This document shows, in pieces, positions 23,753-31,423 of a stretch of 64,000 nt of DNA. Position numbers and translations under genes: made by a program. Every line of letters starts with the position of its first letter. Positions within the stretch are counted from its first letter, which is position 1. A model generated the notes under the pieces. It had not been told where the DNA came from, ran no database searches, and saw only the letters and a program-made list of their open reading frames with translations. The stretch lies in contig NZ_JABWGX010000014.1 of NCBI RefSeq assembly GCF_021730435.1, positions 62,001 to 126,000 of the forward strand. Reading direction: 5' to 3'. Source of the stretch: Xanthobacter agilis (GTDB taxonomy: Bacteria; Pseudomonadota; Alphaproteobacteria; Rhizobiales; Xanthobacteraceae).

Positions 23753-25390
23753 ATGACCGCGACCGCCGCGCTCCAGACCCCGCCCGCCGCACTGGCGGAG
23801 CCCTACCAACTCATCACCGTCGAGGATTTGCGAAACCGTCTGGCCGGCGGCGGAGAAGTCGCGCTGGTGGATGCCCGCGAGGAGGGCGTGCGCTCCCGCG
23901 ACGGTCACATCCTCCAGTCCGTTCCGCTGCCCCTGAGCCAGATCGAGCTGCGCGCCGCCGCCCTCCTGCCGCGCTTCGGCGCGCCGGTGGTGGTGACGGA
24001 CGGCGGCGCCGGCGACCTTGCCACCCGCGCGGCGCGCAGGCTCTCCGAACTCGGCTATTCCGACGTGTCCGTGCTCGATGGCGGCGTGGCCGCCTGGGAG
24101 GCGGCGGGGGGCATCGCCTATACCGGCTCGAACGTGCTCTCCAAGGCGTTCGGCGAATTCGTGGAGCACGCCTATGGCACGCCCCGCCTGCCGGCCCGCG
24201 AGGTCAAGGAGCGGCTTGATCGAGGGGAGGACATCGTGATCCTCGACGGGCGGACCTTCCAGGAATTCGAGAATTTCCACATTCCCGGCGCCCATGCGGT
24301 GCCCAACGCGGAGCTGCCGTTCCGCGTCCATGGCCTCGTGCCCTCCGACGAGACGCTGGTGGTGGTGAACTGCGCGGGCCGCACCCGCTCCATCATCGGC
24401 GCGCAGGCGCTCATCAATGCCGGCATTCGCAACACCGTGGTGGCGCTGGAGAACGGCACCATGGCGTGGCTGTTCGAGGGCTACGACCTCGCCCATGGCG
24501 ATCGCGCGGAAGTGCCCGCCCCAGGTCCCGCCGAGCTGGAGAAGGCGCGCGCCAGCGTCGCCCGCCTCACCCGGCGCTTCGGCATCCGCACGCTGGATCG
24601 CGAGGGCCTTGCCCGCTTCGAGGCGGAGCGCGATGCGCGCACCCTCTATGTGCTGGATGTGCGCACCCGCGCCGAGTACGAGGCCGGCCACCTGCCGGGA
24701 TCGTTCTGGGCGGAAGGCGGCCAGTTGGTGCAGGCCACCGACCGCTGGGTGGGCACCCGCAACGCCCGCATCGTGCTGGTGGACGACGCCGACGGCGTTC
24801 GCGCCGCCATCACCGCCTCGTGGCTCATCCAGCTCGGTGTCGGCGAGGTCTATGTGCTGGGCCTCGATGCCGCCGACCGGCTGGAGCAGGGCCCGGAGCC
24901 GCAGGTCGTGCTCGGCCGCACCCCCACCGTGGCGGTGACGCAGGTGGCGGGGATGGAGCGGCTCATCGCCCGGGATGCGGTGGTGGTGCTCGATCTCGAC
25001 ACGAGTCTGGCCTATGCGGCCGGCCACATTCCCGGCGCCCGCTTCGCGGTGCGCGCCCGCCTGCCCGAGGAGCTCGACACGCTGCCGCCGCGACCGCTGG
25101 TGCTGACCTCGTCGGACGGCAAGCTTGCGGCGCTGGCGGCGGCGGAACTGGCGGGGTCCGGCCGGCAGGTCTCGGTGCTGGAGGGCGGAACGGCGGCCTG
25201 GAAGGCCATCGGCCTGCCGCTGGAAACCGGCGAGACCGCCCTGCTCCATGCCGCCGATGACGTCTGGCGCTCGCCCTACCAGGAGGCCGGCGACCGCCAT
25301 GCCGCCTTCCGCCGCTATCTCGACTGGGAGATCGACCTGATCCGCCAGATCGAGCGCGACGACACCATCGCCTTCAAGGTCTATCCCTGA
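23753..25390 (+). CDS. four-domain rhodanese-like protein (second copy)
   Basis: A 545-residue protein with the same layout as that at 3806: four tandem rhodanese domains (about 22-122, 143-250, 270-378, 385-490) and a charged C-terminal tail. Only domain 2 keeps a catalytic cysteine (Cys207, in CAGRTRS). The loops of domains 1, 3 and 4 have no Cys (DGGAG, DDADG, SSDGK). Expected activity is sulfane-sulfur transfer in the cytoplasm. It has a single cysteine in total, the catalytic one. It is divergently transcribed from two DmoA-like monooxygenases and followed by a strong terminator, so it is probably monocistronic. Rhodaneses are frequent neighbours of family 2A encapsulins, and one lies here 3.3 kb away. 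Confidence 0.92.
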   Translation: MTATAALQTPPAALAEPYQLITVEDLRNRLAGGGEVALVDAREEGVRSRDGHILQSVPLPLSQIELRAAALLPRFGAPVVVTDGGAGDLATRAARRLSELGYSDVSVLDGGVAAWEAAGGIAYTGSNVLSKAFGEFVEHAYGTPRLPAREVKERLDRGEDIVILDGRTFQEFENFHIPGAHAVPNAELPFRVHGLVPSDETLVVVNCAGRTRSIIGAQALINAGIRNTVVALENGTMAWLFEGYDLAHGDRAEVPAPGPAELEKARASVARLTRRFGIRTLDREGLARFEAERDARTLYVLDVRTRAEYEAGHLPGSFWAEGGQLVQATDRWVGTRNARIVLVDDADGVRAAITASWLIQLGVGEVYVLGLDAADRLEQGPEPQVVLGRTPTVAVTQVAGMERLIARDAVVVLDLDTSLAYAAGHIPGARFAVRARLPEELDTLPPRPLVLTSSDGKLAALAAAELAGSGRQVSVLEGGTAAWKAIGLPLETGETALLHAADDVWRSPYQEAGDRHAAFRRYLDWEIDLIRQIERDDTIAFKVYP

Positions 25391-25394
25391 CGCG

Positions 25395-25435
25395 AGAAGG
25401 CCGCCGGACCACGATCCGGTGGCCTTCTGCTTTTT
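25395..25435 (+). terminator. Rho-independent terminator
   Basis: AGAAGGCC(G)CCGGA (from 25395) pairs with TCCGGTGGCCTTCT (to 25428), allowing one mismatch/bulge, and five T residues follow at 25431-25435. It terminates the rhodanese gene ending at 25390. The reverse strand lacks a T tract. Confidence 0.85.
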
Positions 25436-25449
25436 GCGGCGCAATCGGA

Positions 25450-26175
25450 TCAGGCGAGGGCGCGGCCGCCGCCGTCCACGAACACGTTCGAGCCGGTGAT
25501 GTAGCGCGCCTCGTCGGACAGAAGGAACGCCACGGCGTTGGCCACGTCCGCGGGAAGCCCGGGGCCGGGGAGGGCGGTGTCGGGCGGCGCGCCGGTGCCG
25601 GCGGCGTTCAGCGCATCCAGCCGGGGCGACTTGATGGGGCCGGGCGACACGGCATTCACCCGCACGCCCTGCGGCCCGTAGACCGTGCCCAGTCCCCGCA
25701 CCAGCAGGATCAGCGCCGCGTTCACGCTGGAGCCCGGCAGATGCTGCGGCGAAGGCTCGATGCCGCCGCGTCCGCTCAACACCACCACGCTCCCCTTGCC
25801 GGAGGCGATGAGATGCGGCAGCGCCGCGCGCACCACGCGCACGGTGCCGAGCAGCTTGGCGTCGATCACCTTTAGCCAGTCGGCATCCTCGAGCGTCAGG
25901 AAGTCGCCGAAGATGGGCAGGTTGGTGGAGGTCACCACCCCGTCCAGCCGGCCGAAGCGCTTTACGATCTCTGCCGCGGCGGCATCGACGGCGGCGGCAT
26001 CGGTGATGTCCACGGCCAGCGGCACGATGCGTGCGGCCGAGGGCAGCGTCTCTGCCCGCCGGCCGGAGGCGATGACGGTCGCGCCCTGCGCGGCCAGCGT
26101 CTCGGCGCTGGCCCGGCCGAGGGCGCCGCCGGCGCCGGTGATCCAGATGACCCGGTCGTTGAAATCATGCGCCAT
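25450..26175 (-). CDS. SDR family protein lacking the YxxxK dyad
   Basis: A 241-residue Rossmann-fold protein with the cofactor motif TGAGGALG and the family NAVSPGPIKS segment; it is the last gene of the nine-gene operon starting at 35551. The start at 26175 (MAHDFNDRV) is preferred over a GTG at 26217 because GAGG lies just upstream and homologues begin there. In the active-site stretch (GSSVNAALILL) Gly and Asn replace the catalytic Tyr and Lys. The same substitution type occurs in the SDR at 5521. Ordinary ketone/alcohol redox activity is therefore unlikely. Its role in organosulfur use is unknown. Confidence 0.88.
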   Translation of the reverse strand: MAHDFNDRVIWITGAGGALGRASAETLAAQGATVIASGRRAETLPSAARIVPLAVDITDAAAVDAAAAEIVKRFGRLDGVVTSTNLPIFGDFLTLEDADWLKVIDAKLLGTVRVVRAALPHLIASGKGSVVVLSGRGGIEPSPQHLPGSSVNAALILLVRGLGTVYGPQGVRVNAVSPGPIKSPRLDALNAAGTGAPPDTALPGPGLPADVANAVAFLLSDEARYITGSNVFVDGGGRALA

Positions 26176-26213
26176 GGAGGCCTCGTGCGAAGTGACTTGA
26201 AAAGGGTCGCCGC

Positions 26214-27596
26214 TCACAGCACCTGGTCGAAGAGGGTGGAAATATCGTCTACCCCCTCCAGCCGGTGGATGCGCTGCACCAGTGCCTCGATGCGGGCCGG
26301 CGGCAGCGCGTTGCGGCCGTAGCCGAACGCCGCGACCAGCTTGGCGTGGATCTCGTCTTCGGAGAGCGGTGCCTCGGGGCTTCCGGGCACGGCCTCCACG
26401 CGGTGATGCAGGCGGCGGCCGTCGCGGGTCTCGATGGTCACGTCGGCAGGGGCAAAGGTGCCGGCGCGGCTCTCGTCCACCCGTACGGTGAGGCGCTCCA
26501 CCAGCGGCCGGATGGCGGGGTCGAGCACCGCCGCCGGCTCGATGTCGGAGAGGCCGAAGCCGCCGCGCGCGAGGACAGCGGCGACGCCGTAGCGCACGTT
26601 GAACTGGCCCGTAACCTGCGGATTGGCCTCGGGCGCGAAGGCGCCACCGACAAGGCGCGCCATATAGGGCGTCAGCACGATCTCGCCCCGCGCCACATCC
26701 GCTCCGGTGATGCCCTGGCGGGCGACGATCTCCAGCGCCGCGGCAAGCGCCGCATGGCTGCAGCCGCAGGCGGGAAAGCGCTTGAGCGCGGTCTCTTCCA
26801 CCAGGAAGCGGCGGCCGAGGCCGTCCAGCACCTCTTCCGGCCGACCGTCCTCAAACAAGGCGAACAGGCCGAACGGCCCTTCGAAGGCGGCACTTGGGCC
26901 GGTGGTGCCGAGCGCCGCGAGATCGGCGGAAATGATGCCGTCGCGTGCGGCGAAGGCCGATTGCAGACGCTTGGTGAGACGCTGCTCCACATGGCTCTGC
27001 TGGGTCCCGCCGGCGTGGCACAAGGCGATGCCGAGGGCATTGTGGGTGCGGTCCGCATCCAGCCCGCGCAGGCGGGCGGCGGCGAGCGCGGCGCCGAACA
27101 CGCCGGCGATGGAGGTGTGGAAAAAGCCCCGGTTGGTGCGCGTCGCTGCCGCCAGCCGCACCACCAATTCGTTGCCGAGGGTGAGGGCGGCGAGAAGCTC
27201 GCGCCCGTTGCGACGCTGCTGCTCGGCGACGGCGAGCGTGGCGGGCGCCACGATGATGTCCGCATGGACGAATCCGGCGAGGCTGTCGAAGTCGAGCGCC
27301 GCCGCGAGCGTGCCGTTGTAGAAGGCGGCGGCGGAGGGCTCCCGCCGGGTCTCGCCCTCACCCCACAGGCTGGCATGGCCCGGCGCGCCGCGCAGCGCGA
27401 GCGCCCGCGCCGCATTGACGCCGGCCGCATCCGCCGCCGCCCAGGCAACCGCCAGCGTATCGAGCAGCACGCGCTTGGTGGTGGCGATGGTGCGCGCGGG
27501 GATATCGTCGAACCGGATGCGCTGGGTCGCCTGCACCACGGCGGCGGTGACGTCGGCACGCACTGCGGCCGCCTTCGGGCTGACGGAGACGTTCAT
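26214..27596 (-). CDS. MmgE/PrpD family protein
   Basis: A 460-residue member of the family that includes 2-methylcitrate dehydratase and several decarboxylases/hydratases. Landmarks are the N-terminal helical domain (RTIATTKRVLLDTLAVAWAA), FVHADIIVAPATLA, CHAGGTQQSHVEQRLTKRLQ and FPACGCSHAALAAAL. The start at 27596 (MNVSVSPK) is chosen from homology; the much longer open frame upstream overlaps the next gene. Its presence in a sulfonate-transport operon is odd. It may process the carbon skeleton left after desulfonation, but the substrate is unknown. It lies 17 bases after the binding-protein gene at 27614. Confidence 0.88.
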   Translation of the reverse strand: MNVSVSPKAAAVRADVTAAVVQATQRIRFDDIPARTIATTKRVLLDTLAVAWAAADAAGVNAARALALRGAPGHASLWGEGETRREPSAAAFYNGTLAAALDFDSLAGFVHADIIVAPATLAVAEQQRRNGRELLAALTLGNELVVRLAAATRTNRGFFHTSIAGVFGAALAAARLRGLDADRTHNALGIALCHAGGTQQSHVEQRLTKRLQSAFAARDGIISADLAALGTTGPSAAFEGPFGLFALFEDGRPEEVLDGLGRRFLVEETALKRFPACGCSHAALAAALEIVARQGITGADVARGEIVLTPYMARLVGGAFAPEANPQVTGQFNVRYGVAAVLARGGFGLSDIEPAAVLDPAIRPLVERLTVRVDESRAGTFAPADVTIETRDGRRLHHRVEAVPGSPEAPLSEDEIHAKLVAAFGYGRNALPPARIEALVQRIHRLEGVDDISTLFDQVL

Positions 27597-27613
27597 GGTC
27601 CCTCCGGCGCCGT

Positions 27614-28633
27614 TCAGTTCACGGCGGCGTTGAAGGTGGTGTTGAACTCGGACGAGACATCGATGGCGCGTGGAATGGCGCCGGCCTCCAGCAGCGCGTC
27701 GGCGATCTTCTGCTCGCGGCGGATCAGCTCGGCATCGATGGGGCGCAGCCGGGCCTTGCCGAATTCCACGTAATAGCGGGCGCGGGCGGGGCTCTGCTTC
27801 ACCCTGTCGATGTAGATGCGCTCGGCGGCATCCAGATTGTCCGCATACCATGCGAAATAGCGGGCCAGCCGGCCGACGAAATCCTGCAGTACGGCGCGGC
27901 GGGCGGGATCGGCGATGGCGTCCGTGCGGGCGGCGAACACGCCGAGCGCGGGAATGTCCAGATCGTCGCTGGTGAGCACGATCCGCGCCTGGCCCTTCTC
28001 CACCGCCTCGCCCACCAGCGCGCCGAGGCCGGAATAGACGTCCACATGGTCGGCATTGAAGGCGGTGGCGGCGGCATTGCCATCGCCGAACTGGATGGGG
28101 TCGATGTCGGCGGTGGTGAGGCCGCCGGCCCGGCGGGCGAGGAGGTACTGCACATAGTTGAGGCCGCCGAAATTGAAGCCCCATTTGAGGCCCTTCAGCT
28201 CGGCCGCCGTCTTCGCGCCGGTGCGGGAGCGCACGGCGGTGACGATGCGCGGATAGCGCGCGTCGAGATTACGCCAGCCGGCGATGATCTGGAGCGGCGG
28301 CCCGCCCGCCCAGCCATCGGCGGACCTGCCCTGCTCGATGATGAGCGAGGTGTCGCCGAGATGGGCGAGGTCGATGGCCTTCGAATAGGTGGCGGTGAGT
28401 TGCGCGGCGGGGCCGGGCAGCACGACCCATTCCACCTTGTAGGGCGCCCCCTCGAACACGCCAGAGGCGCGGGCGAGCTCGGGCAGGGTCGAGTCCTGAT
28501 AGCCGACCTTGAGGCTGGCATCCGCCGCGCCCGCCCGACCGGCACCCAGGCCGGGGAGGAGGAGCGCGCCGGTGGCGGCGAGAAGGGTTCGCCGCGAGAG
28601 CCGGCCGACGGCGGGCGGAGGAGAGGCTGCCAT
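27614..28633 (-). CDS. ABC transporter substrate-binding protein, sulfonate/NitT-TauT type
   Basis: A 339-residue periplasmic receptor resembling SsuA/TauA. A twin-arginine signal (LSRRTLLAATGALLLPG) precedes the mature start near AGAADA. Family features are VGYQDSTLPELARASGVFEG, the YSKAIDLAHLGDTSLIIEQG loop and WGFNFGGLNYVQYLLAR. The start at 28633 has GGGAG 9 bases upstream. It is a tandem paralogue of the gene at 28658, sharing one permease/ATPase set. The protein has only its initiator Met and no Cys, an extreme sulfur-sparing composition. Confidence 0.9.
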   Translation of the reverse strand: MAASPPPAVGRLSRRTLLAATGALLLPGLGAGRAGAADASLKVGYQDSTLPELARASGVFEGAPYKVEWVVLPGPAAQLTATYSKAIDLAHLGDTSLIIEQGRSADGWAGGPPLQIIAGWRNLDARYPRIVTAVRSRTGAKTAAELKGLKWGFNFGGLNYVQYLLARRAGGLTTADIDPIQFGDGNAAATAFNADHVDVYSGLGALVGEAVEKGQARIVLTSDDLDIPALGVFAARTDAIADPARRAVLQDFVGRLARYFAWYADNLDAAERIYIDRVKQSPARARYYVEFGKARLRPIDAELIRREQKIADALLEAGAIPRAIDVSSEFNTTFNAAVN

Positions 28634-28657
28634 GTGTCGTCTCCCGTTCCTCGCCAC

Positions 28658-29674
28658 TCAGTTGCCGCCGGCGGTGGAGGAATTGAAGCCGCGGTAGAAC
28701 TCAACGTTCACGTTGATCTTCTTCGGGATGCCGCCCGCCTCGGTGAGGATGTCGGCGATCTTCTGCTCGCGGGCGACCAGCTTGTCGTCGAGGGGCTGGA
28801 AAGTGGCCTTCTGGTAGAGGGTGGTGAGCTTCGCCCGCGCCGGGGTCTGCTTCACCTTCTCCTCATAGAGCTTCTGCACCTCGTCGAGATGGTCCGCATA
28901 CCAGGTCCAGTGGGTGCGCACGCGGGCAAGGAAATCGGCCAGGGCGGCGCGCTTGGCCGGATCCTTCAGCACGTCGCCGCGGGCGGTGAAGACGTTGAGG
29001 GCGGGGATCTCCAGCTCGTCGCTGGTGATGAGGACGCGGGCCGTGCCCTTCTCGATGGATTCACCCACGGGCGCGATGGAGCCGGAAAAGGCGTCCACCC
29101 GGCCGGAGTTGAAGGCGGCGGCGGAGGCATTCTGGTCGCCGAGCTGCACTGCCTCGTAATCCTTAGGCGTGAGCCCTGCCTTCAGGCCGGTCAGCACATA
29201 TTGCAGATAGTTGAAGCCGCCGAAATTGTACGACCACTTCTTGCCGCGCAGGTCGGCCAGCGTGTCGATCTTGGCGTCCGTGCGCACCACGGTGACGATG
29301 GGCGGATACTTGCCGTCATTGGCGCGCCAGCCGGCGATGATCTGCAGCGGGGGATTGCCCTCCACCCACTCGTCCTTGGCCTTGCCCTGCTCGATGATGA
29401 GCGAGGTGTCGCCCATGTGGCCCACATCGATGTTCTTGGAATAGAGCGCCGAGAGCTGGGCCGCCGGGCCGGGCAGGATCACCCATTCCACGTCATAGGG
29501 CGCGCCCTCGAGCACCTTGGAAGCGGTGACGGTGGAGGGCACGGTGAGGTCCTGGTAGCCGATCAGCAGCTTCACGCGTTCCTCAGCGGACGCGGCGGAG
29601 GCGGCAAGGAAGGCGACGAAGGCGGCGCCGGCGGCAAGCAGATGGCGACGGGTGGGACGCAGGGAAGAGGTCAC
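28658..29674 (-). CDS. ABC transporter substrate-binding protein, sulfonate/NitT-TauT type
   Basis: A 338-residue SsuA/TauA-like receptor with a signal sequence (RRHLLAAGAAFVAFLAASAASA). It is closely similar along its length to the gene at 27614 (YQDLTVPSTVTASKVLEGAPYD, HMGDTSLIIEQG, SYNFGGFNYLQYVL). The start is taken as the GTG at 29674, with GGAG 9 bases upstream, because the signal peptide begins there; the upstream open frame overlaps the ATPase gene. It contains one internal Met and no Cys. Its partners are the ATPase at 29709 and permease at 30493. Confidence 0.9.
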   Translation of the reverse strand: MTSSLRPTRRHLLAAGAAFVAFLAASAASAEERVKLLIGYQDLTVPSTVTASKVLEGAPYDVEWVILPGPAAQLSALYSKNIDVGHMGDTSLIIEQGKAKDEWVEGNPPLQIIAGWRANDGKYPPIVTVVRTDAKIDTLADLRGKKWSYNFGGFNYLQYVLTGLKAGLTPKDYEAVQLGDQNASAAAFNSGRVDAFSGSIAPVGESIEKGTARVLITSDELEIPALNVFTARGDVLKDPAKRAALADFLARVRTHWTWYADHLDEVQKLYEEKVKQTPARAKLTTLYQKATFQPLDDKLVAREQKIADILTEAGGIPKKINVNVEFYRGFNSSTAGGN

Positions 29675-29708
29675 GGCAAAAAGCTCCGGATCGGAAATGG
29701 GGAAGGGC

Positions 29709-30506
29709 TCAGGCGTGGCCGCCGGCCTCGGGCGAGGCGACGCCCAGCTCGGCGAGGAGTCGGGCGCGCAGCGCGGCGAAACCCGCGTCGCCGCGCTTGC
29801 GCGGCCGCTCCAGCGGCACGCGGGCATCAAAGCGGATGCCGCCGCCCGACAGGACGATCACCCGGTCGGACATGAGGATGGCCTCGTCCACGTCATGGGT
29901 GACGAGCACCACCGCCGGCAGGTGCCGCCGCCACAGCTGGGCGACGAGATCATGCATGCGGATGCGGGTGAGCGCATCGAGCGCGGCGAAGGGTTCGTCG
30001 AGCAGCAGGAGGTTCGGTTCGCCGGCCAGTGCGCGGGCGAGGGCCACGCGCTGCGCCTCGCCGCCGGAGAGTGTCTTGGGCCACACGTCCACATGGCGGC
30101 CGAGGCCGACCTCCTCCAGCGCAGCGGTGGCGAGGCGGCGGGTGACGCGGTTCTGCACATGGCCAAGCACCACGTTCTGCCAGACTCGCTTGGCGGGCAC
30201 GAGCCGCGGTTCCTGGAACACGACGGAGCGGGCGGAGGCGACTTCCACGCGCCCGCCATCGGCCCGGTCGAGCCCGGCGAGGATGCGCAGGAGCGTGGTC
30301 TTGCCGGTGCCGGAGGGACCGAGCAAGGAGACGAACTCGCCGCGCCGGACCTCGAGGTCGATGCCGTCCAGCACCGCGCGGGAGCCGAACACCCGGCGCA
30401 CGCCTTCGAGGCGCACGGCCACGGGCTGGGCCGGCGTTTTGGGAGCGGCGAGGTCGAGGCCGGCGAGGGCGACGGCCTCGGTGGGAGAGGAGCTATGCAA
30501 GGACAA
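29709..30506 (-). CDS. sulfonate-type ABC transporter ATP-binding protein (SsuB-like)
   Basis: A 265-residue ATPase with Walker A GPSGTGKTT, signature LSGGEAQRV, Walker B LLLLDEPFAALD and the H-loop VTHDVDEAI. No ATG fits the N-terminus. A TTG at 30506 preceded by GGAGG at 7 bases is the best start, overlapping the permease stop by 14 bases; a GTG at 30545 is the alternative. It energises the importer whose pore is encoded at 30493 and which has two receptors (27614 and 28658). Confidence 0.92.
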   Translation of the reverse strand: MSLHSSSPTEAVALAGLDLAAPKTPAQPVAVRLEGVRRVFGSRAVLDGIDLEVRRGEFVSLLGPSGTGKTTLLRILAGLDRADGGRVEVASARSVVFQEPRLVPAKRVWQNVVLGHVQNRVTRRLATAALEEVGLGRHVDVWPKTLSGGEAQRVALARALAGEPNLLLLDEPFAALDALTRIRMHDLVAQLWRRHLPAVVLVTHDVDEAILMSDRVIVLSGGGIRFDARVPLERPRKRGDAGFAALRARLLAELGVASPEAGGHA

Positions 30507-31383
30507 GGCTTGGCCTCCAGGGCAGTGCGAGGCGTTCCACAACACGCATCACGAGGTCGATGGCGATGCCGAGCAGGGCGTAGACGATGATGCCGGCGAT
30601 GATGATGTCGGTGCGCTGGTTCTGGTTGGCGTTGATGAGGATGAAGCCGATGCCTGAGCGCGCGTTGATCTGCTCCGCCGCCACCAGCGCCAGCAGCGAC
30701 ACGCCGGCGGCGAAGCGCAGCCCGACGAGGATGGACGGCAAAGCGGTTGGGATGATGACGCGGGTGGCGATGCGTCCGTGGGAGAGGCCGAACACCCGCG
30801 CCGCCTCGATCAGCTTCTGGTCCACCCCGCGCACGCCGGAATAGGTGTTGAGATAGACCGGGAAGATGGTGGCGCCCAAGATGAGCGCGATCTTCGCCTG
30901 CTCGCCGATGCCGAACCAGATGATGAACAGCGGGATCATGGCGATGAACGGGATGGTGCGAAGCATCTGCAAAGGCGCGTCGAAAAGTTCCTCGCCCACC
31001 CGCCACAGGCCGGCGAAGAGGCCGAGCACGAGGCCGACGGTCGCGCCCAGCGCCAGCCCGGTCAGCGCGCGGGCCAGCGAGGTGGGAATGGCCGCCTGCA
31101 GTTCGCCGGTGCGGATCAGCTCGGCATAGGCGGCGATGATCTCGCCCGGGGAGGACAGCACCTCCGGCGCAACGAAGCCCAGGTTCGAGCTCGCCTGCCA
31201 GACGGCGAGCAGCAGCGCCGGGACCAGCGCACGGGAGGCGAAGCGCGCGGTCTTGCCGAAGCGCGAGCGGGCGGGCGTTTGCCCGGCACGCGGGCTTAGG
31301 TCCACCAGATCGAGCGTGACGCCCCGAGGCGGCTGGCCGGCGCCGGAGGCGAGGAACGTGGGCGCGGGCTGCTGGACGGTCAT
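30493..31383 (-). CDS. sulfonate-type ABC transporter permease (SsuC-like)
   Basis: A 296-residue inner-membrane permease of the SsuC/TauC group. After a hydrophilic N-terminus of about 50 residues come six predicted membrane segments, beginning with ALVPALLLAVWQASSNLGFV. Conserved stretches are LQMLRTIPFIAMIPLFIIWFGIGE and the EAA loop ARVFGLSHGRIATRVIIPTALP. The start at 31383 (MTVQQPAPT) is chosen from the homologous N-terminus. It follows the flavin monooxygenase gene at 31424 by 40 bases in the same operon. Confidence 0.93.
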   Translation of the reverse strand: MTVQQPAPTFLASGAGQPPRGVTLDLVDLSPRAGQTPARSRFGKTARFASRALVPALLLAVWQASSNLGFVAPEVLSSPGEIIAAYAELIRTGELQAAIPTSLARALTGLALGATVGLVLGLFAGLWRVGEELFDAPLQMLRTIPFIAMIPLFIIWFGIGEQAKIALILGATIFPVYLNTYSGVRGVDQKLIEAARVFGLSHGRIATRVIIPTALPSILVGLRFAAGVSLLALVAAEQINARSGIGFILINANQNQRTDIIIAGIIVYALLGIAIDLVMRVVERLALPWRPSLVLA

Positions 31384-31423
31384 CTCGGTTTCCCGGAGCG
31401 AATGGGTGAGGCCAGGTGGCGGC

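Noticed and set aside
23678-25444. 588-codon minus-strand open frame opposite the second rhodanese gene
   Set aside because: Antisense shadow; it would also run through the palindromic regulatory element and the terminator.
28046-29875. 609-codon plus-strand open frame across the tandem SsuA-like genes
   Set aside because: Antisense shadow spanning two well-supported minus-strand genes.
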